Assembly: GCA_035610835.1 (NCBI GenBank)
Contig: CM069445.1
Coordinates: 30,554,811 to 30,618,810, forward strand
Reading direction: 5' to 3'
DNA: 64,000 nt
From: Ophiura sarsii
Lineage: Eukaryota; Echinodermata; Ophiuroidea; Amphilepidida; Ophiuridae
This document shows, piece after piece, positions 25,701-41,734 of this stretch; the stretch's first letter is position 1, and every line of letters begins with the position of its first letter. The position numbers were made by a program, and so were the translations under genes. The notes under the pieces are model-generated. The model was not told where the DNA came from. It saw only the letters and a list, made by a program, of their open reading frames with translations, and did no database searches.

Positions 25701-28700
25701 TTTGAAGAGGAATTTTGCTTATTAACTCTAGCACTGTATTGATCAACCACGGTCAACCATTCAATTTCAATAGAACCCTATGTACGGTCTACCAGAATGA
25801 ATAGAAAGGAAGTATTGATCATCTTTTAAGATATTATTGGTAGACCGCGGTTAATCGTGTTGAATTCGCAAAAATGATTATTATTTTGAACAGTATGAAA
25901 GTGTATATAATGTTAACCGTGGTAGACCGATAATAATAAGTGTATTTCCATACTTAATCATCTCAAGAAGAATATTAGTTTAACAAGATACATTGTTATA
26001 CCTTATCTTCTTATACTAGTACAACGTATTGCCCTACTAGTGTAGTGGTTTCGACTGACACCGCAGACTCTGTCCATGGGTTCGAATCTCAGCGCGGCAG
26101 TTTAGTTACATTTTAATTTTTACTTCAAATGTTTAAACAATTAAGATTTGAAATAAATGAGTTGATCAGGTTTGTACAACATGTTTTTTTTTCTCGTCGC
26201 CTTGACGCATCGCCACTTGATGCAATCGTTTGAAACACTCGCCGCTGTAAATTAGATACTTTGAAACTATGACACTTTATCAAAATACACGTTATTTATG
26301 TATTTCATTAAATATGTATACGTAATTAGACTATGAAGTTCAACTCGAAATGTTACAGAAGCAATGTTCTTCATTTCTTAAAAAGAATGGTTAAAATCGA
26401 AGCTACCGTTTTCGAGATATAGCGATTTTTGTATTTTTTATAGCTCATTTTTCAACTCCCTTAATACAATCATGTTCAAAACTGTTGGGACACTTCCTGC
26501 ATGTCCTGTGAAACGGTGGTCCCTCCCCCTAAACTCAATGTTGGTCCATATAAAAGCATCGTCCAGCAATGGGCTGTGTTATATATATCAGCCCCAACAT
26601 TGGTTTGGGGGGGGGGGGGGTGAGAGGGATGGCAGCTTTACATAAACTAGTTTTGACTATCATACTTTCAACTGACAGCTTTTTACTAATTTTGAAAGAT
26701 ATTTGATGCGCACGTGTATAGTGTCCCAACAGGTTTTGAACAAGATTGTATTAAAGCATTGTAAAAATAATGTACTAAATTCATATAAGTCCTTGTAACT
26801 GCATTAAATAAGTTCCACATTATCTTATATTTGGCAATATTAGAGAGCGATAATGTGCCATTAGTATCGTTTATTTAAGAAAAGAATGGGTTAGTAATGT
26901 CTTCAATTTAAAGGGGCATTGTCTGAATTACGCACCTAAATGGTACTTTTTAATAAAGACTTATTTCATAAGATATAGGTAAAACAAATAATGTCATTAA
27001 ATAAACTAATGATTGTGTTATTGTGGTAGGGTGGGGGTGACCGTTTATTTCAGATTAATATACTCTTAATTGAAGCATGTTAATTGAGACGCCATAATAA
27101 TTAAGATTCGTATTTGTATAGAGGTAGATGTCAACAAACACAAAATATCCATTTGACAACGTAATACATCACCTATAAATCGCATGTTATTATTAAACAT
27201 ATTATACTAATTCGTAAGTTCCGGAAAAGTGAAATCAACTTTAGAATGAAAAGTTACAAACATTTCCAAAATGAAATACAAAACTAAACAAACGAAAACA
27301 AAACCATAAAAACAAGAACCTATCGAGATTCGAACCAGCAATCTACTTATTCTAAGACAGGAAACATACCACTGAGCTAACTGGGGAGTAAGCGTTTTGA
27401 AGAGGAATTTTGCTTATTAACTCTAGCACTGTATTGATCAACCACGGTCAACCATTCAATTTCAATAGAACCCTATGTACGGTCTACCAGAATGAATAGA
27501 AAGGAAGTATTGATCATCTTTTAAGATATTATTGGTAGACCGCGGTTAATCGTGTTGAATTCGCAAAAATGATTATTATTTTGAACAGTATGAAAGTGTA
27601 TATAATGTTAACCGTGGTAGACCGATAATAATAAGTGTATTTCCATACTTAATCATCTCAAGAAGAATATTAGTTTAACAAGATACATTGTTATACCTTA
27701 TCTTCTTATACTAGTACAACGTATTGCCCTAGTAGTGTAGTGGTTTCGACTGACACCGCAGACTCTGTCCATGGGTTCGAATCTCAGCGCGGCAGTTTAG
27801 TTACATTTTAATTTTTATTTCAAATGTTTAAACAATTAAGATTTGAAATAAATGAGTTGATCAGGTTTGTACAACATGTTTTTTTTTCTCGTCGCCTTGA
27901 CGCACCGCCACTTGATGCAATCGTTTGAAACACTCGCCGCTGTAAATTAGATACTTTGAAACTATGACACTTTATCAAAATACACGTTATTTATGTATTT
28001 CATTAAATATGTATACGTAATTAGACTATGAAGTTCAACTCGAAATGTTACAGAAGCAATGTTCTTCATTTCTTAAAAAGAATGGTTAAAATCGAAGCTA
28101 CCGTTTTCGAGATATAGCGATTTTTGTATTTTTTATAGCTCATTTTTCAACTCCCTTAATACAATCATGTTCAAAACTGTTGGGACACTTCCTGCATGTC
28201 CTGTGAAACGGTGGTCCCTCCCCCTAAACTCAATGTTGGTCCATATAAAAGCATCGTCCAGCAATGGGCTGTGTTATATATATCAGCCCCAACATTGGTT
28301 TGGGGGGGGGGGGGGTGAGAGGGATGGCAGCTTTACATTAACTAGTTTTGACTATCATACTTTCAACTGACAGCTTTTTACTAATTTTGAAAGATATTTG
28401 ATGCGCACGTGTATAGTGTCCCAACAGGTTTTGAACAAGATTGTATTAAAGCATTGTAAAAATAATGTACTAAATTCATATAAGTCCTTGTAACTGCATT
28501 AAATAAGTTCCAAATTATCTTATATTTGGCAATATTAGAGAGCGATAATGTGCCATTAGTATCGTTTATTTAAGAAAAGAATGGGTTAGTAATGTCTTCA
28601 ATTTAAAGGGGCATTGTCTGAATTACGCACCTAAATGGTACTTTTTAATAAAGACTTATTTCATAAGATATAGGTAAAACAAATAATGTCATTAAATAAA

Positions 28701-31554
28701 CTAATGATTGTGTTATTGTGGTAGGGTGGGGGTGACCGTTTATTTCAGATTAATATACTCTTAATTGAAGCATGTTAATTGAGACGCCATAATAATTAAG
28801 ATTCGTATTTGTATAGAGGTAGATGTCAACAAACACAAAATATCCATTTGACAACGTAATACATCACCTATAAATCGCATGTTATTATTAAACATATTAT
28901 ACTAATTCGTAAGTTCCGGAAAAGTGAAATCAACTTTAGAATGAAAAGTTACAAACATTTCCAAAATGAAATACAAAACTAAACAAACGAAAACAAAACC
29001 ATAAAAACAAGAACCTATCGAGATTCGAACCAGCAATCTACCTATTCTAAGACAGGAAACATACCACTGAGCTAACTGGGGAGTAAGCGTTTTGAAGAGG
29101 AATTTTGCTTATTAACTCTAGCACTGTATTGATCAACCACGGTCAACCATTCAATTTCAATAGAACCCTATGTACGGTCTACCAGAATGAATAGAAAGGA
29201 AGTATTGATCATCTTTTAAGATATTATTGGTAGACCGCGGTTAATCGTGTTGAATTCGCAAAAATGATTATTATTTTGAACAGTATGAAAGTGTATATAA
29301 TGTTAACCGTGGTAGACCGATAATAATAAGTGTATTTCCATACTTAATCATCTCAAGAAGAATATTAGTTTAACAAGATACATTGTTATACCTTATCTTC
29401 TTATACTAGTACAACGTATTGCCCTAGTAGTGTAGTGGTTTCGACTGACACCGCAGACTCTGTCCATGGGTTCGAATCTCAGCGCGGCAGTTTAGTTACA
29501 TTTTAATTTTTATTTCAAATGTTTAAACAATTAAGATTTGAAATAAATGAGTTGATCAGGTTTGTACAACATGTTTTTTTTTCTCGTCGCCTTGACGCAC
29601 CGCCACTTGATGCAATCGTTTGAAACACTCGCCGCTGTAAATTAGATACTTTGAAACTATGACACTTTATCAAAATACACGTTATTTATGTATTTCATTA
29701 AATATGTATACGTAATTAGACTATGAAGTTCAACTCGAAATGTTACAGAAGCAATGTTCTTCATTTCTTAAAAAGAATGGTTAAAATCGAAGCTACCGTT
29801 TTCGAGATATAGCGATTTTTGTATTTTTTATAGCTCATTTTTCAACTCCCTTAATACAATCATGTTCAAAACTGTTGGGACACTTCCTGCATGTCCTGTG
29901 AAACGGTGGTCCCTCCCCCTAAACTCAATGTTGGTCCATATAAAAGCATCGTCCAGCAATGGGCTGTGTTATATATATCAGCCCCAACATTGGTTTGGGG
30001 GGGGGGGGGGGGGTGAGAGGGATGGCAGCTTTACATTAACTAGTTTTGACTATCATACTTTCAACTGACAGCTTTTTACTAATTTTGAAAGATATTTGAT
30101 GCGCACGTGTATAGTGTCCCAACAGGTTTTGAACAAGATTGTATTAAAGCATTGTAAAAATAATGTACTAAATTCATATAAGTCCTTGTAACTGCATTAA
30201 ATAAGTTCCAAATTATCTTATATTTGGCAATATTAGAGAGCGATAATGTGCCATTAGTATCGTTTATTTAAGAAAAGAATGGGTTAGTAATGTCTTCAAT
30301 TTAAAGGGGCATTGTCTGAATTACGCACCTAAATGGTACTTTTTAATAAAGACTTATTTCATAAGATATAGGTAAAACAAATAATGTCATTAAATAAACT
30401 AATGATTGTGTTATTGTGGTAGGGTGGGGGTGACCGTTTATTTCAGATTAATATACTCTTAATTGAAGCATGTTAATTGAGACGCCATAATAATTAAGAT
30501 TCGTATTTGTATAGAGGTAGATGTCAACAAACACAAAATATCCATTTGACAACGTAATACATCACCTATAAATCGCATGTTATTATTAAACATATTATAC
30601 TAATTCGTAAGTTCCGGAAAAGTGAAATCAACTTTAGAATGAAAAGTTACAAACATTTCCAAAATGAAATACAAAACTAAACAAACGAAAACAAAACCAT
30701 AAAAACAAGAACCTATCGAGATTCGAACCAGCAATCTACCTATTCTAAGACAGGAAACATACCACTGAGCTAACTGGGGAGTAAGCGTTTTGAAGAGGAA
30801 TTTTGCTTATTAACTCTAGCACTGTATTGATCAACCACGGTCAACCATTCAATTTCAATAGAACCCTATGTACGGTCTACCAGAATGAATAGAAAGGAAG
30901 TATTGATCATCTTTTAAGATATTATTGGTAGACCGCGGTTAATCGTGTTGAATTCGCAAAAATGATTATTATTTTGAACAGTATGAAAGTGTATATAATG
31001 TTAACCGTGGTAGACCGATAATAATAAGTGTATTTCCATACTTAATCATCTCAAGAAGAATATTAGTTTAACAAGATACATTGTTATACCTTATCTTCTT
31101 ATACTAGTACAACGTATTGCCCTAGTAGTGTAGTGGTTTCGACTGACACCGCAGACTCTGTCCATGGGTTCGAATCTCAGCGCGGCAGTTTAGTTACATT
31201 TTTATTTTTATTTCAAATGTTTAAACAATTAAGATTTGAAATAAATGAGTTGATCAGGTTTGTACAACATGTTTTTTTTTCTCGTCGCCTTGACGCACCG
31301 CCACTTGATGCAATCGTTTGAAACACTCGCCGCTGTAAATTAGATACTTTGAAACTATGACACTTTATCAAAATACACGTTATTTATGTATTTCATTAAA
31401 TATGTATACGTAATTAGACTATGAAGTTCAACTCGAAATGTTACAGAAGCAATGTTCTTCATTTCTTAAAAAGAATGGTTAAAATCGAAGCTACCGTTTT
31501 CGAGATATAGCGATTTTTGTATTTTTTATAGCTCATTTTTCAACTCCCTTAATA

Positions 31555-34500
31555 CAATCATGTTCAAAACTGTTGGGACACTTCCTGCATGTCCTGTGAA
31601 ACGGTGGTCCCTCCCCCTAAACTCAATGTTGGTCCATATAAAAGCATCGTCCAGCAATGGGCTGTGTTATATATATCAGCCCCAACATTGGTTTGGGGGG
31701 GGGGGGGTGAGAGGGATGGCAGCTTTACATAAACTATTTTTGACTATCATACTTTCAACTGACAGCTTTTTACTAATTTTGAAAGATATTTGATGCGCAC
31801 GTGTATAGTGTCCCAACAGGTTTTGAACAAGATTGTATTAAAGCATTGTAAAAATAATGTACTAAATTCATATAAGTCCTTGTAACTGCATTAAATAAGT
31901 TCCAAATTATCTTATATTTGGCAATATTAGAGAGCGATAATGTGCCATTAGTATCGTTTATTTAAGAAAAGAATGGGTTAGTAATGTCTTCAATTTAAAG
32001 GGGCATTGTCTGAATTACGCACCTAAATGGTACTTTTTAATAAAGACTTATTTCATAAGATATAGGTAAAACAAATAATGTCATTAAATAAACTAATGAT
32101 TGTGTTATTGTGGTAGGGTGGGGGTGACCGTTTATTTCAGATTAATATACTCTTAATTGAAGCATGTTAATTGAGACGCCATAATAATTAAGATTCGTGT
32201 TTGTATAGAGGTAGATGTCAACAAACACAAAATATCCATTTGACAACGTAATACATCACCTATAAATCGCATGTTATTATTAAACATATTATACTAATTC
32301 GTAAGTTCCGGAAAAGTGAAATCAACTTTAGAATGAAAAGTTACAAACATTTCCAAAATGAAATACAAAACTAAACAAACGAAAACAAAACCATAAAAAC
32401 AAGAACCTATCGAGATTCGAACCAGCAATCTACTTATTCTAAGACAGGAAACATACCACTGAGCTAACTGGGGAGTAAGCGTTTTGAAGAGGAATTTTGC
32501 TTATTAACTCTAGCACTGTATTGATCAACCACGGTCAACCATTCAATTTCAATAGAACCCTATGTACGGTCTACCAGAATGAATAGAAAGGAAGTATTGA
32601 TCATCTTTTAAGATATTATTGGTAGACCGCGGTTAATCGTGTTGAATTCGCAAAAATGATTATTATTTTGAACAGTATGAAAGTGTATATAATGTTAACC
32701 GTGGTAGACCGATAATAATAAGTGTATTTCCATACTTAATCATCTCAAGAAGAATATTAGTTTAACAAGATACATTGTTATACCTTATCTTCTTATACTA
32801 GTACAACGTATTGCCCTACTAGTGTAGTGGTTTCGACTGACACCGCAGACTCTGTCCATGGGTTCGAATCTCAGCGCGGCAGTTTAGTTACATTTTAATT
32901 TTTATTTCAAATGTTTAAACAATTAAGATTTGAAATAAATGAGTTGATCAGGTTTGTACAACATGGTTTTTTTTCTCGTCGCCTTGACGCACCGCCACTT
33001 GATGCAATCGTTTGAAACACTCGCCGCTGTAAATTAGATACTTTGAAACTATGACACTTTATCAAAATACACGTTATTTATGTATTTCATTAAATATGTA
33101 TACGTAATTAGACTATGAAGTTCAACTCGAAATGTTACAGAAGCAATGTTCTTCATTTCTTAAAAAGAATGGTTAAAATCGAAGCTACCGTTTTCGAGAT
33201 ATAGCGATTTTTGTATTTTTTATAGCTCATTTTTCTACTCCCTTAATACAATCATGTTCAAAACTGTTGGGACACTTCCTGCATGTCCTGTGAAACGGTG
33301 GTCCCTCCCCCTAAACTCAATGTTGGTCCATATAAAAGCATCGTCCAGCAATGGGCTGTGTTATATATATCAGCCCCAACATTGGTTTGGGGGGGGGGGG
33401 GGGGTGAGAGGGATGGCAGCTTTACATTAACTAGTTTTGACTATCATACTTTCAACTGACAGCTTTTTACTAATTTTGAAAGATATTTGATGCGCACGTG
33501 TATAGTGTCCCAACAGGTTTTGAACAAGATTGTATTAAAGCATTGTAAAAATAATGTACTAAATTCATATAAGTCCTTGTAACTGCATTAAATAAGTTCC
33601 AAATTATCTTATATTTGGCAATATTAGAGAGCGATAATGTGCCATTAGTATCGTTTATTTAAGAAAAGAATGGGTTAGTAATGTCTTCAATTTAAAGGGG
33701 CATTGTCTGAATTACGAACCTAAATGGTACTTTTTAATAAAGACTTATTTCATAAGATATAGGTAAAACAAATAATGTCATTAAATAAACTAATGATTGT
33801 GTTATTGTGGTAGGGTGGGGGTGACCGTTTATTTCAGATTAATATACTCTTAATTGAAGCATGTTAATTGAGACGCCATAATAATTAAGATTCGTATTTG
33901 TATAGAGGTAGATGTCAACAAACACAAAATATCCATTTGACAACGTAATACATCACCTATAAATCGCATGTTATTATTAAACATATTATACTAATTCGTA
34001 AGTTCCGGAAAAGTGAAATCAACTTTAGAATGAAAAGTTACAAACATTTCCAAAATGAAATACAAAACTAAACAAACGAAAACAAAACCATAAAAACAAG
34101 AACCTATCGAGATTCGAACCAGCAATCTACCTATTCTAAGACAGGAAACATACCACTGAGCTAACTGGGGAGTAAGCGTTTTGAAGAGGAATTTTGCTTA
34201 TTAACTCTAGCACTGTATTGATCAACCACGGTCAACCATTCAATTTCAATAGAACCCTATGTACGGTCTACCAGAATGAATAGAAAGGAAGTATTGATCA
34301 TCTTTTAAGATATTATTGGTAGACCGCGGTTAATCGTGTTGAATTCGCAAAAATGATTATTATTTTGAACAGTATGAAAGTGTATATAATGTTAACCGTG
34401 GTAGACCGATAATAATAAGTGTATTTCCATACTTAATCATCTCAAGAAGAATATTAGTTTAACAAGATACATTGTTATACCTTATCTTCTTATACTAGTA

Positions 34501-37500
34501 CAACGTATTGCCCTAGTAGTGTAGTGGTTTCGACTGACACCGCAGACTCTGTCCATGGGTTCGAATCTCAGCGCGGCAGTTTAGTTACATTTTAATTTTT
34601 ATTTCAAATGTTTAAACAATTAAGATTTGAAATAAATGAGTTGATCAGGTTTGTACAACATGTTTTTTTTTCTCGTCGCCTTGACGCACCGCCACTTGAT
34701 GCAATCGTTTGAAACACTCGCCGCTGTAAATTAGATACTTTGAAACTATGACACTTTATCAAAATACACGTTATTTATGTATTTCATTAAATATGTATAC
34801 GTAATTAGACTATGAAGTTCAACTCGAAATGTTACAGAAGCAATGTTCTTCATTTCTTAAAAAGAATGGTTAAAATCGAAGCTACCGTTTTCGAGATATA
34901 GCGATTTTTGTATTTTTTATAGCTCATTTTTCAACTCCCTTAATACAATCATGTTCAAAACTGTTGGGACACTTCCTGCATGTCCTGTGAAACGGTGGTC
35001 CCTCCCCCTAAACTCAATGTTGGTCCATATAAAAGCATCGTCCAGCAATGGGCTGTGTTATATATATCAGCCCCAACATTGGTTTGGGGGGGGGGGGGGG
35101 GGGTGAGAGGGATGGCAGCTTTACATAAACTATTTTTGACTATCATACTTTCAACTGACAGCTTTTTACTAATTTTGAAAGATATTTGATGCGCACGTGT
35201 ATAGTGTCCCAACAGGTTTTGAACAAGATTGTATTAAAGCATTGTAAAAATAATGTACTAAATTCATATAAGTCCTTGTAACTGCATTAAATAAGTTCCA
35301 AATTATCTTATATTTGGCAATATTAGAGAGCGATAATGTGCCATTAGTATCGTTTATTTAAGAAAAGAATGGGTTAGTAATGTCTTCAATTTAAAGGGGC
35401 ATTGTCTGAATTACGCACCTAAATGGTACTTTTTAATAAAGACTTATTTCATAAGATATAGGTAAAACAAATAATGTCATTAAATAAACTAATGATTGTG
35501 TTATTGTGGTAGGGTGGGGGTGACCGTTTATTTCAGATTAATATACTCTTAATTGAAGCATGTTAATTGAGACGCCATAATAATTAAGATTCGTATTTGT
35601 ATAGAGGTAGATGTCAACAAACACAAAATATCCATTTGACAACGTAATACATCACCTATAAATCGCATGTTATTATTAAACATATTATACTAATTCGTAA
35701 GTTCCGGAAAAGTGAAATCAACTTTAGAATGAAAAGTTACAAACATTTCCAAAATGAAATACAAAACTAAACAAACGAAAACAAAACCATAAAAACAAGA
35801 ACCTATCGAGATTCGAACCAGCAATCTACCTATTCTAAGACAGGAAACATACCACTGAGCTAACTGGGGAGTAAGCGTTTTGAAGAGGAATTTTGCTTAT
35901 TAACTCTAGCACTGTATTGATCAACCACGGTCAACCATTCAATTTCAATAGAACCCTATGTACGGTCTACCAGAATGAATAGAAAGGAAGTATTGATCAT
36001 CTTTTAAGATATTATTGGTAGACCGCGGTTAATCGTGTTGAATTCGCAAAAATGATTATTATTTTGAACAGTATGAAAGTGTATATAATGTTAACCGTGG
36101 TAGACCGATAATAATAAGTGTATTTCCATACTTAATCATCTCAAGAAGAATATTAGTTTAACAAGATACATTGTTATACCTTATCTTCTTATACTAGTAC
36201 AACGTATTGCCCTAGTAGTGTAGTGGTTTCGACTGACACCGCAGACTCTGTCCATGGGTTCGAATCTCAGCGCGGCAGTTTAGTTACATTTTAATTTTTA
36301 TTTCAAATGTTTAAACAATTAAGATTTGAAATAAATGAGTTGATCAGGTTTGTACAACATGTTTTTTTTTCTCGTCGCCTTGACGCACCGCCACTTGATG
36401 CAATCGTTTGAAACACTCGCCGCTGTAAATTAGATACTTTGAAACTATGACACTTTATCAAAATACACGTTATTTATGTATTTCATTAAATATGTATACG
36501 TAATTAGACTATGAAGTTCAACTCGAAATGTTACAGAAGCAATGTTCTTCATTTCTTAAAAAGAATGGTTAAAATCGAAGCTACCGTTTTCGAGATATAG
36601 CGATTTTTGTATTTTTTATAGCTCATTTTTCAACTCCCTTAATACAATCATGTTCAAAACTGTTGGGACACTTCCTGCATGTCCTGTGAAACGGTGGTCC
36701 CTCCCCCTAAACTCAATGTTGGTCCATATAAAAGCATCGTCCAGCAATGGGCTGTGTTATATATATCAGCCCCAACATTGGTTTGGGGGGGGGGGGGGGT
36801 GAGAGGGATGGCAGCTTTACATAAACTATTTTTGACTATCATACTTTCAACTGACAGCTTTTTACTAATTTTGAAAGATATTTGATGCGCACGTGTATAG
36901 TGTCCCAACAGGTTTTGAACAAGATTGTATTAAAGCATTGTAAAAATAATGTACTAAATTCATATAAGTCCTTGTAACTGCATTAAATAAGTTCCAAATT
37001 ATCTTATATTTGGCAATATTAGAGAGCGATAATGTGCCATTAGTATCGTTTATTTAAGAAAAGAATGGGTTAGTAATGTCTTCAATTTAAAGGGGCATTG
37101 TCTGAATTACGCACCTAAATGGTACTTTTTAATAAAGACTTATTTCATAAGATATAGGTAAAACAAATAATGTCATTAAATAAACTAATGATTGTGTTAT
37201 TGTGGTAGGGTGGGGGTGACCGTTTATTTCAGATTAATATACTCTTAATTGAAGCATGTTAATTGAGACGCCATAATAATTAAGATTCGTGTTTGTATAG
37301 AGGTAGATGTCAACAAACACAAAATATCCATTTGACAACGTAATACATCACCTATAAATCGCATGTTATTATTAAACATATTATACTAATTCGTAAGTTC
37401 CGGAAAAGTGAAATCAACTTTAGAATGAAAAGTTACAAACATTTCCAAAATGAAATACAAAACTAAACAAACGAAAACAAAACCATAAAAACAAGAACCT

Positions 37501-40500
37501 ATCGAGATTCGAACCAGCAATCTACTTATTCTAAGACAGGAAACATACCACTGAGCTAACTGGGGAGTAAGCGTTTTGAAGAGGAATTTTGCTTATTAAC
37601 TCTAGCACTGTATTGATCAACCACGGTCAACCATTCAATTTCAATAGAACCCTATGTACGGTCTACCAGAATGAATAGAAAGGAAGTATTGATCATCTTT
37701 TAAGATATTATTGGTAGACCGCGGTTAATCGTGTTGAATTCGCAAAAATGATTATTATTTTGAACAGTATGAAAGTGTATATAATGTTAACCGTGGTAGA
37801 CCGATAATAATAAGTGTATTTCCATACTTAATCATCTCAAGAAGAATATTAGTTTAACAAGATACATTGTTATACCTTATCTTCTTATACTAGTACAACG
37901 TATTGCCCTACTAGTGTAGTGGTTTCGACTGACACCGCAGACTCTGTCCATGGGTTCGAATCTCAGCGCGGCAGTTTAGTTACATTTTAATTTTTATTTC
38001 AAATGTTTAAACAATTAAGATTTGAAATAAATGAGTTGATCAGGTTTGTACAACATGGTTTTTTTTCTCGTCGCCTTGACGCACCGCCACTTGATGCAAT
38101 CGTTTGAAACACTCGCCGCTGTAAATTAGATACTTTGAAACTATGACACTTTATCAAAATACACGTTATTTATGTATTTCATTAAATATGTATACGTAAT
38201 TAGACTATGAAGTTCAACTCGAAATGTTACAGAAGCAATGTTCTTCATTTCTTAAAAAGAATGGTTAAAATCGAAGCTACCGTTTTCGAGATATAGCGAT
38301 TTTTGTATTTTTTATAGCTCATTTTTCTACTCCCTTAATACAATCATGTTCAAAACTGTTGGGACACTTCCTGCATGTCCTGTGAAACGGTGGTCCCTCC
38401 CCCTAAACTCAATGTTGGTCCATATAAAAGCATCGTCCAGCAATGGGCTGTGTTATATATATCAGCCCCAACATTGGTTTGGGGGGGGGGGGGGGGTGAG
38501 AGGGATGGCAGCTTTACATTAACTAGTTTTGACTATCATACTTTCAACTGACAGCTTTTTACTAATTTTGAAAGATATTTGATGCGCACGTGTATAGTGT
38601 CCCAACAGGTTTTGAACAAGATTGTATTAAAGCATTGTAAAAATAATGTACTAAATTCATATAAGTCCTTGTAACTGCATTAAATAAGTTCCAAATTATC
38701 TTATATTTGGCAATATTAGAGAGCGATAATGTGCCATTAGTATCGTTTATTTAAGAAAAGAATGGGTTAGTAATGTCTTCAATTTAAAGGGGCATTGTCT
38801 GAATTACGAACCTAAATGGTACTTTTTAATAAAGACTTATTTCATAAGATATAGGTAAAACAAATAATGTCATTAAATAAACTAATGATTGTGTTATTGT
38901 GGTAGGGTGGGGGTGACCGTTTATTTCAGATTAATATACTCTTAATTGAAGCATGTTAATTGAGACGCCATAATAATTAAGATTCGTATTTGTATAGAGG
39001 TAGATGTCAACAAACACAAAATATCCATTTGACAACGTAATACATCACCTATAAATCGCATGTTATTATTAAACATATTATACTAATTCGTAAGTTCCGG
39101 AAAAGTGAAATCAACTTTAGAATGAAAAGTTACAAACATTTCCAAAATGAAATACAAAACTAAACAAACGAAAACAAAACCATAAAAACAAGAACCTATC
39201 GAGATTCGAACCAGCAATCTACCTATTCTAAGACAGGAAACATACCACTGAGCTAACTGGGGAGTAAGCGTTTTGAAGAGGAATTTTGCTTATTAACTCT
39301 AGCACTGTATTGATCAACCACGGTCAACCATTCAATTTCAATAGAACCCTATGTACGGTCTACCAGAATGAATAGAAAGGAAGTATTGATCATCTTTTAA
39401 GATATTATTGGTAGACCGCGGTTAATCGTGTTGAATTCGCAAAAATGATTATTATTTTGAACAGTATGAAAGTGTATATAATGTTAACCGTGGTAGACCG
39501 ATAATAATAAGTGTATTTCCATACTTAATCATCTCAAGAAGAATATTAGTTTAACAAGATACATTGTTATACCTTATCTTCTTATACTAGTACAACGTAT
39601 TGCCCTAGTAGTGTAGTGGTTTCGACTGACACCGCAGACTCTGTCCATGGGTTCGAATCTCAGCGCGGCAGTTTAGTTACATTTTAATTTTTATTTCAAA
39701 TGTTTAAACAATTAAGATTTGAAATAAATGAGTTGATCAGGTTTGTACAACATGTTTTTTTTTCTCGTCGCCTTGACGCACCGCCACTTGATGCAATCGT
39801 TTGAAACACTCGCCGCTGTAAATTAGATACTTTGAAACTATGACACTTTATCAAAATACACGTTATTTATGTATTTCATTAAATATGTATACGTAATTAG
39901 ACTATGAAGTTCAACTCGAAATGTTACAGAAGCAATGTTCTTCATTTCTTAAAAAGAATGGTTAAAATCGAAGCTACCGTTTTCGAGATATAGCGATTTT
40001 TGTATTTTTTATAGCTCATTTTTCAACTCCCTTAATACAATCATGTTCAAAACTGTTGGGACACTTCCTGCATGTCCTGTGAAACGGTGGTCCCTCCCCC
40101 TAAACTCAATGTTGGTCCATATAAAAGCATCGTCCAGCAATGGGCTGTGTTATATATATCAGCCCCAACATTGGTTTGGGGGGGGGGGGGGGGTGAGAGG
40201 GATGGCAGCTTTACATAAACTAGTTTTGACTATCATACTTTCAACTGACAGCTTTTTACTAATTTTGAAAGATATTTGATGCGCACGTGTATAGTGTCCC
40301 AACAGGTTTTGAACAAGATTGTATTAAAGCATTGTAAAAATAATGTACTAAATTCATATAAGTCCTTGTAACTGCATTAAATAAGTTCCAAATTATCTTA
40401 TATTTGGCAATATTAGAGAGCGATAATGTGCCATTAGTATCGTTTATTTAAGAAAAGAATGGGTTAGTAATGTCTTCAATTTAAAGGGGCATTGTCTGAA

Positions 40501-41734
40501 TTACGCACCTAAATGGTACTTTTTAATAAAGACTTATTTCATAAGATATAGGTAAAACAAATAATGTCATTAAATAAACTAATGATTGTGTTATTGTGGT
40601 AGGGTGGGGGTGACCGTTTATTTCAGATTAATATACTCTTAATTGAAGCATGTTAATTGAGACGCCATAATAATTAAGATTCGTGTTTGTATAGAGGTAG
40701 ATGTCAACAAACACAAAATATCCATTTGACAACGTAATACATCACCTATAAATCGCATGTTATTATTAAACATATTATACTAATTCGTAAGTTCCGGAAA
40801 AGTGAAATCAACTTTAGAATGAAAAGTTACAAACATTTCCAAAATGAAATACAAAACTAAACAAACGAAAACAAAACCATAAAAACAAGAACCTATCGAG
40901 ATTCGAACCAGCAATCTACTTATTCTAAGACAGGAAACATACCACTGAGCTAACTGGGGAGTAAGCGTTTTGAAGAGGAATTTTGCTTATTAACTCTAGC
41001 ACTGTATTGATCAACCACGGTCAACCATTCAATTTCAATAGAACCCTATGTACGGTCTACCAGAATGAATAGAAAGGAAGTATTGATCATCTTTTAAGAT
41101 ATTATTGGTAGACCGCAGTTAATCGTGTTGAATTCGCAAAAATGATTATTATTTTGAACAGTATGAAAGTGTATATAATGTTAACCGTGGTAGACCGATA
41201 ATAATAAGTGTATTTCCATACTTAATCATCTCAAGAAGAATATTAGTTTAACAAGATACATTGTTATACCTTATCTTCTTATACTAGTACAACGTATTGC
41301 CCTACTAGTGTAGTGGTTTCGACTGACACCGCAGACTCTGTCCATGGGTTCGAATCTCAGCGCGGCAGTTTAGTTACATTTTAATTTTTATTTCAAATGT
41401 TTAAACAATTAAGATTTGAAATAAATGAGTTGATCAGGTTTGTACAACATGGTTTTTTTTCTCGTCGCCTTGACGCACCGCCACTTGATGCAATCGTTTG
41501 AAACACTCGCCGCTGTAAATTAGATACTTTGAAACTATGACACTTTATCAAAATACACGTTATTTATGTATTTCATTAAATATGTATACGTAATTAGACT
41601 ATGAAGTTCAACTCGAAATGTTACAGAAGCAATGTTCTTCATTTCTTAAAAAGAATGGTTAAAATCGAAGCTACCGTTTTCGAGATATAGCGATTTTTGT
41701 ATTTTTTATAGCTCATTTTTCTACTCCCTTAATA
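31555..41734. repeat. Higher-order duplication of three units (~5.09 kb) inside the array
   Basis: Rare variants recur at three-unit spacing. TTCGTGTTTG occurs near 32196 and 37288, CATGGTTTTTTTT near 32964 and 38055, TTTTCTACTCC near 33231 and 38325, and ATTACGAACC near 33713 and 38804, all about 5,091-5,094 bp apart. A further partial repeat of the first type appears two units later (near 40683, 41450 and 41720). Units starting at 31555 and 36645, and at 33249 and 38341, therefore form matched pairs. This points to a recent duplication of a block rather than of single units. Confidence 0.75.
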
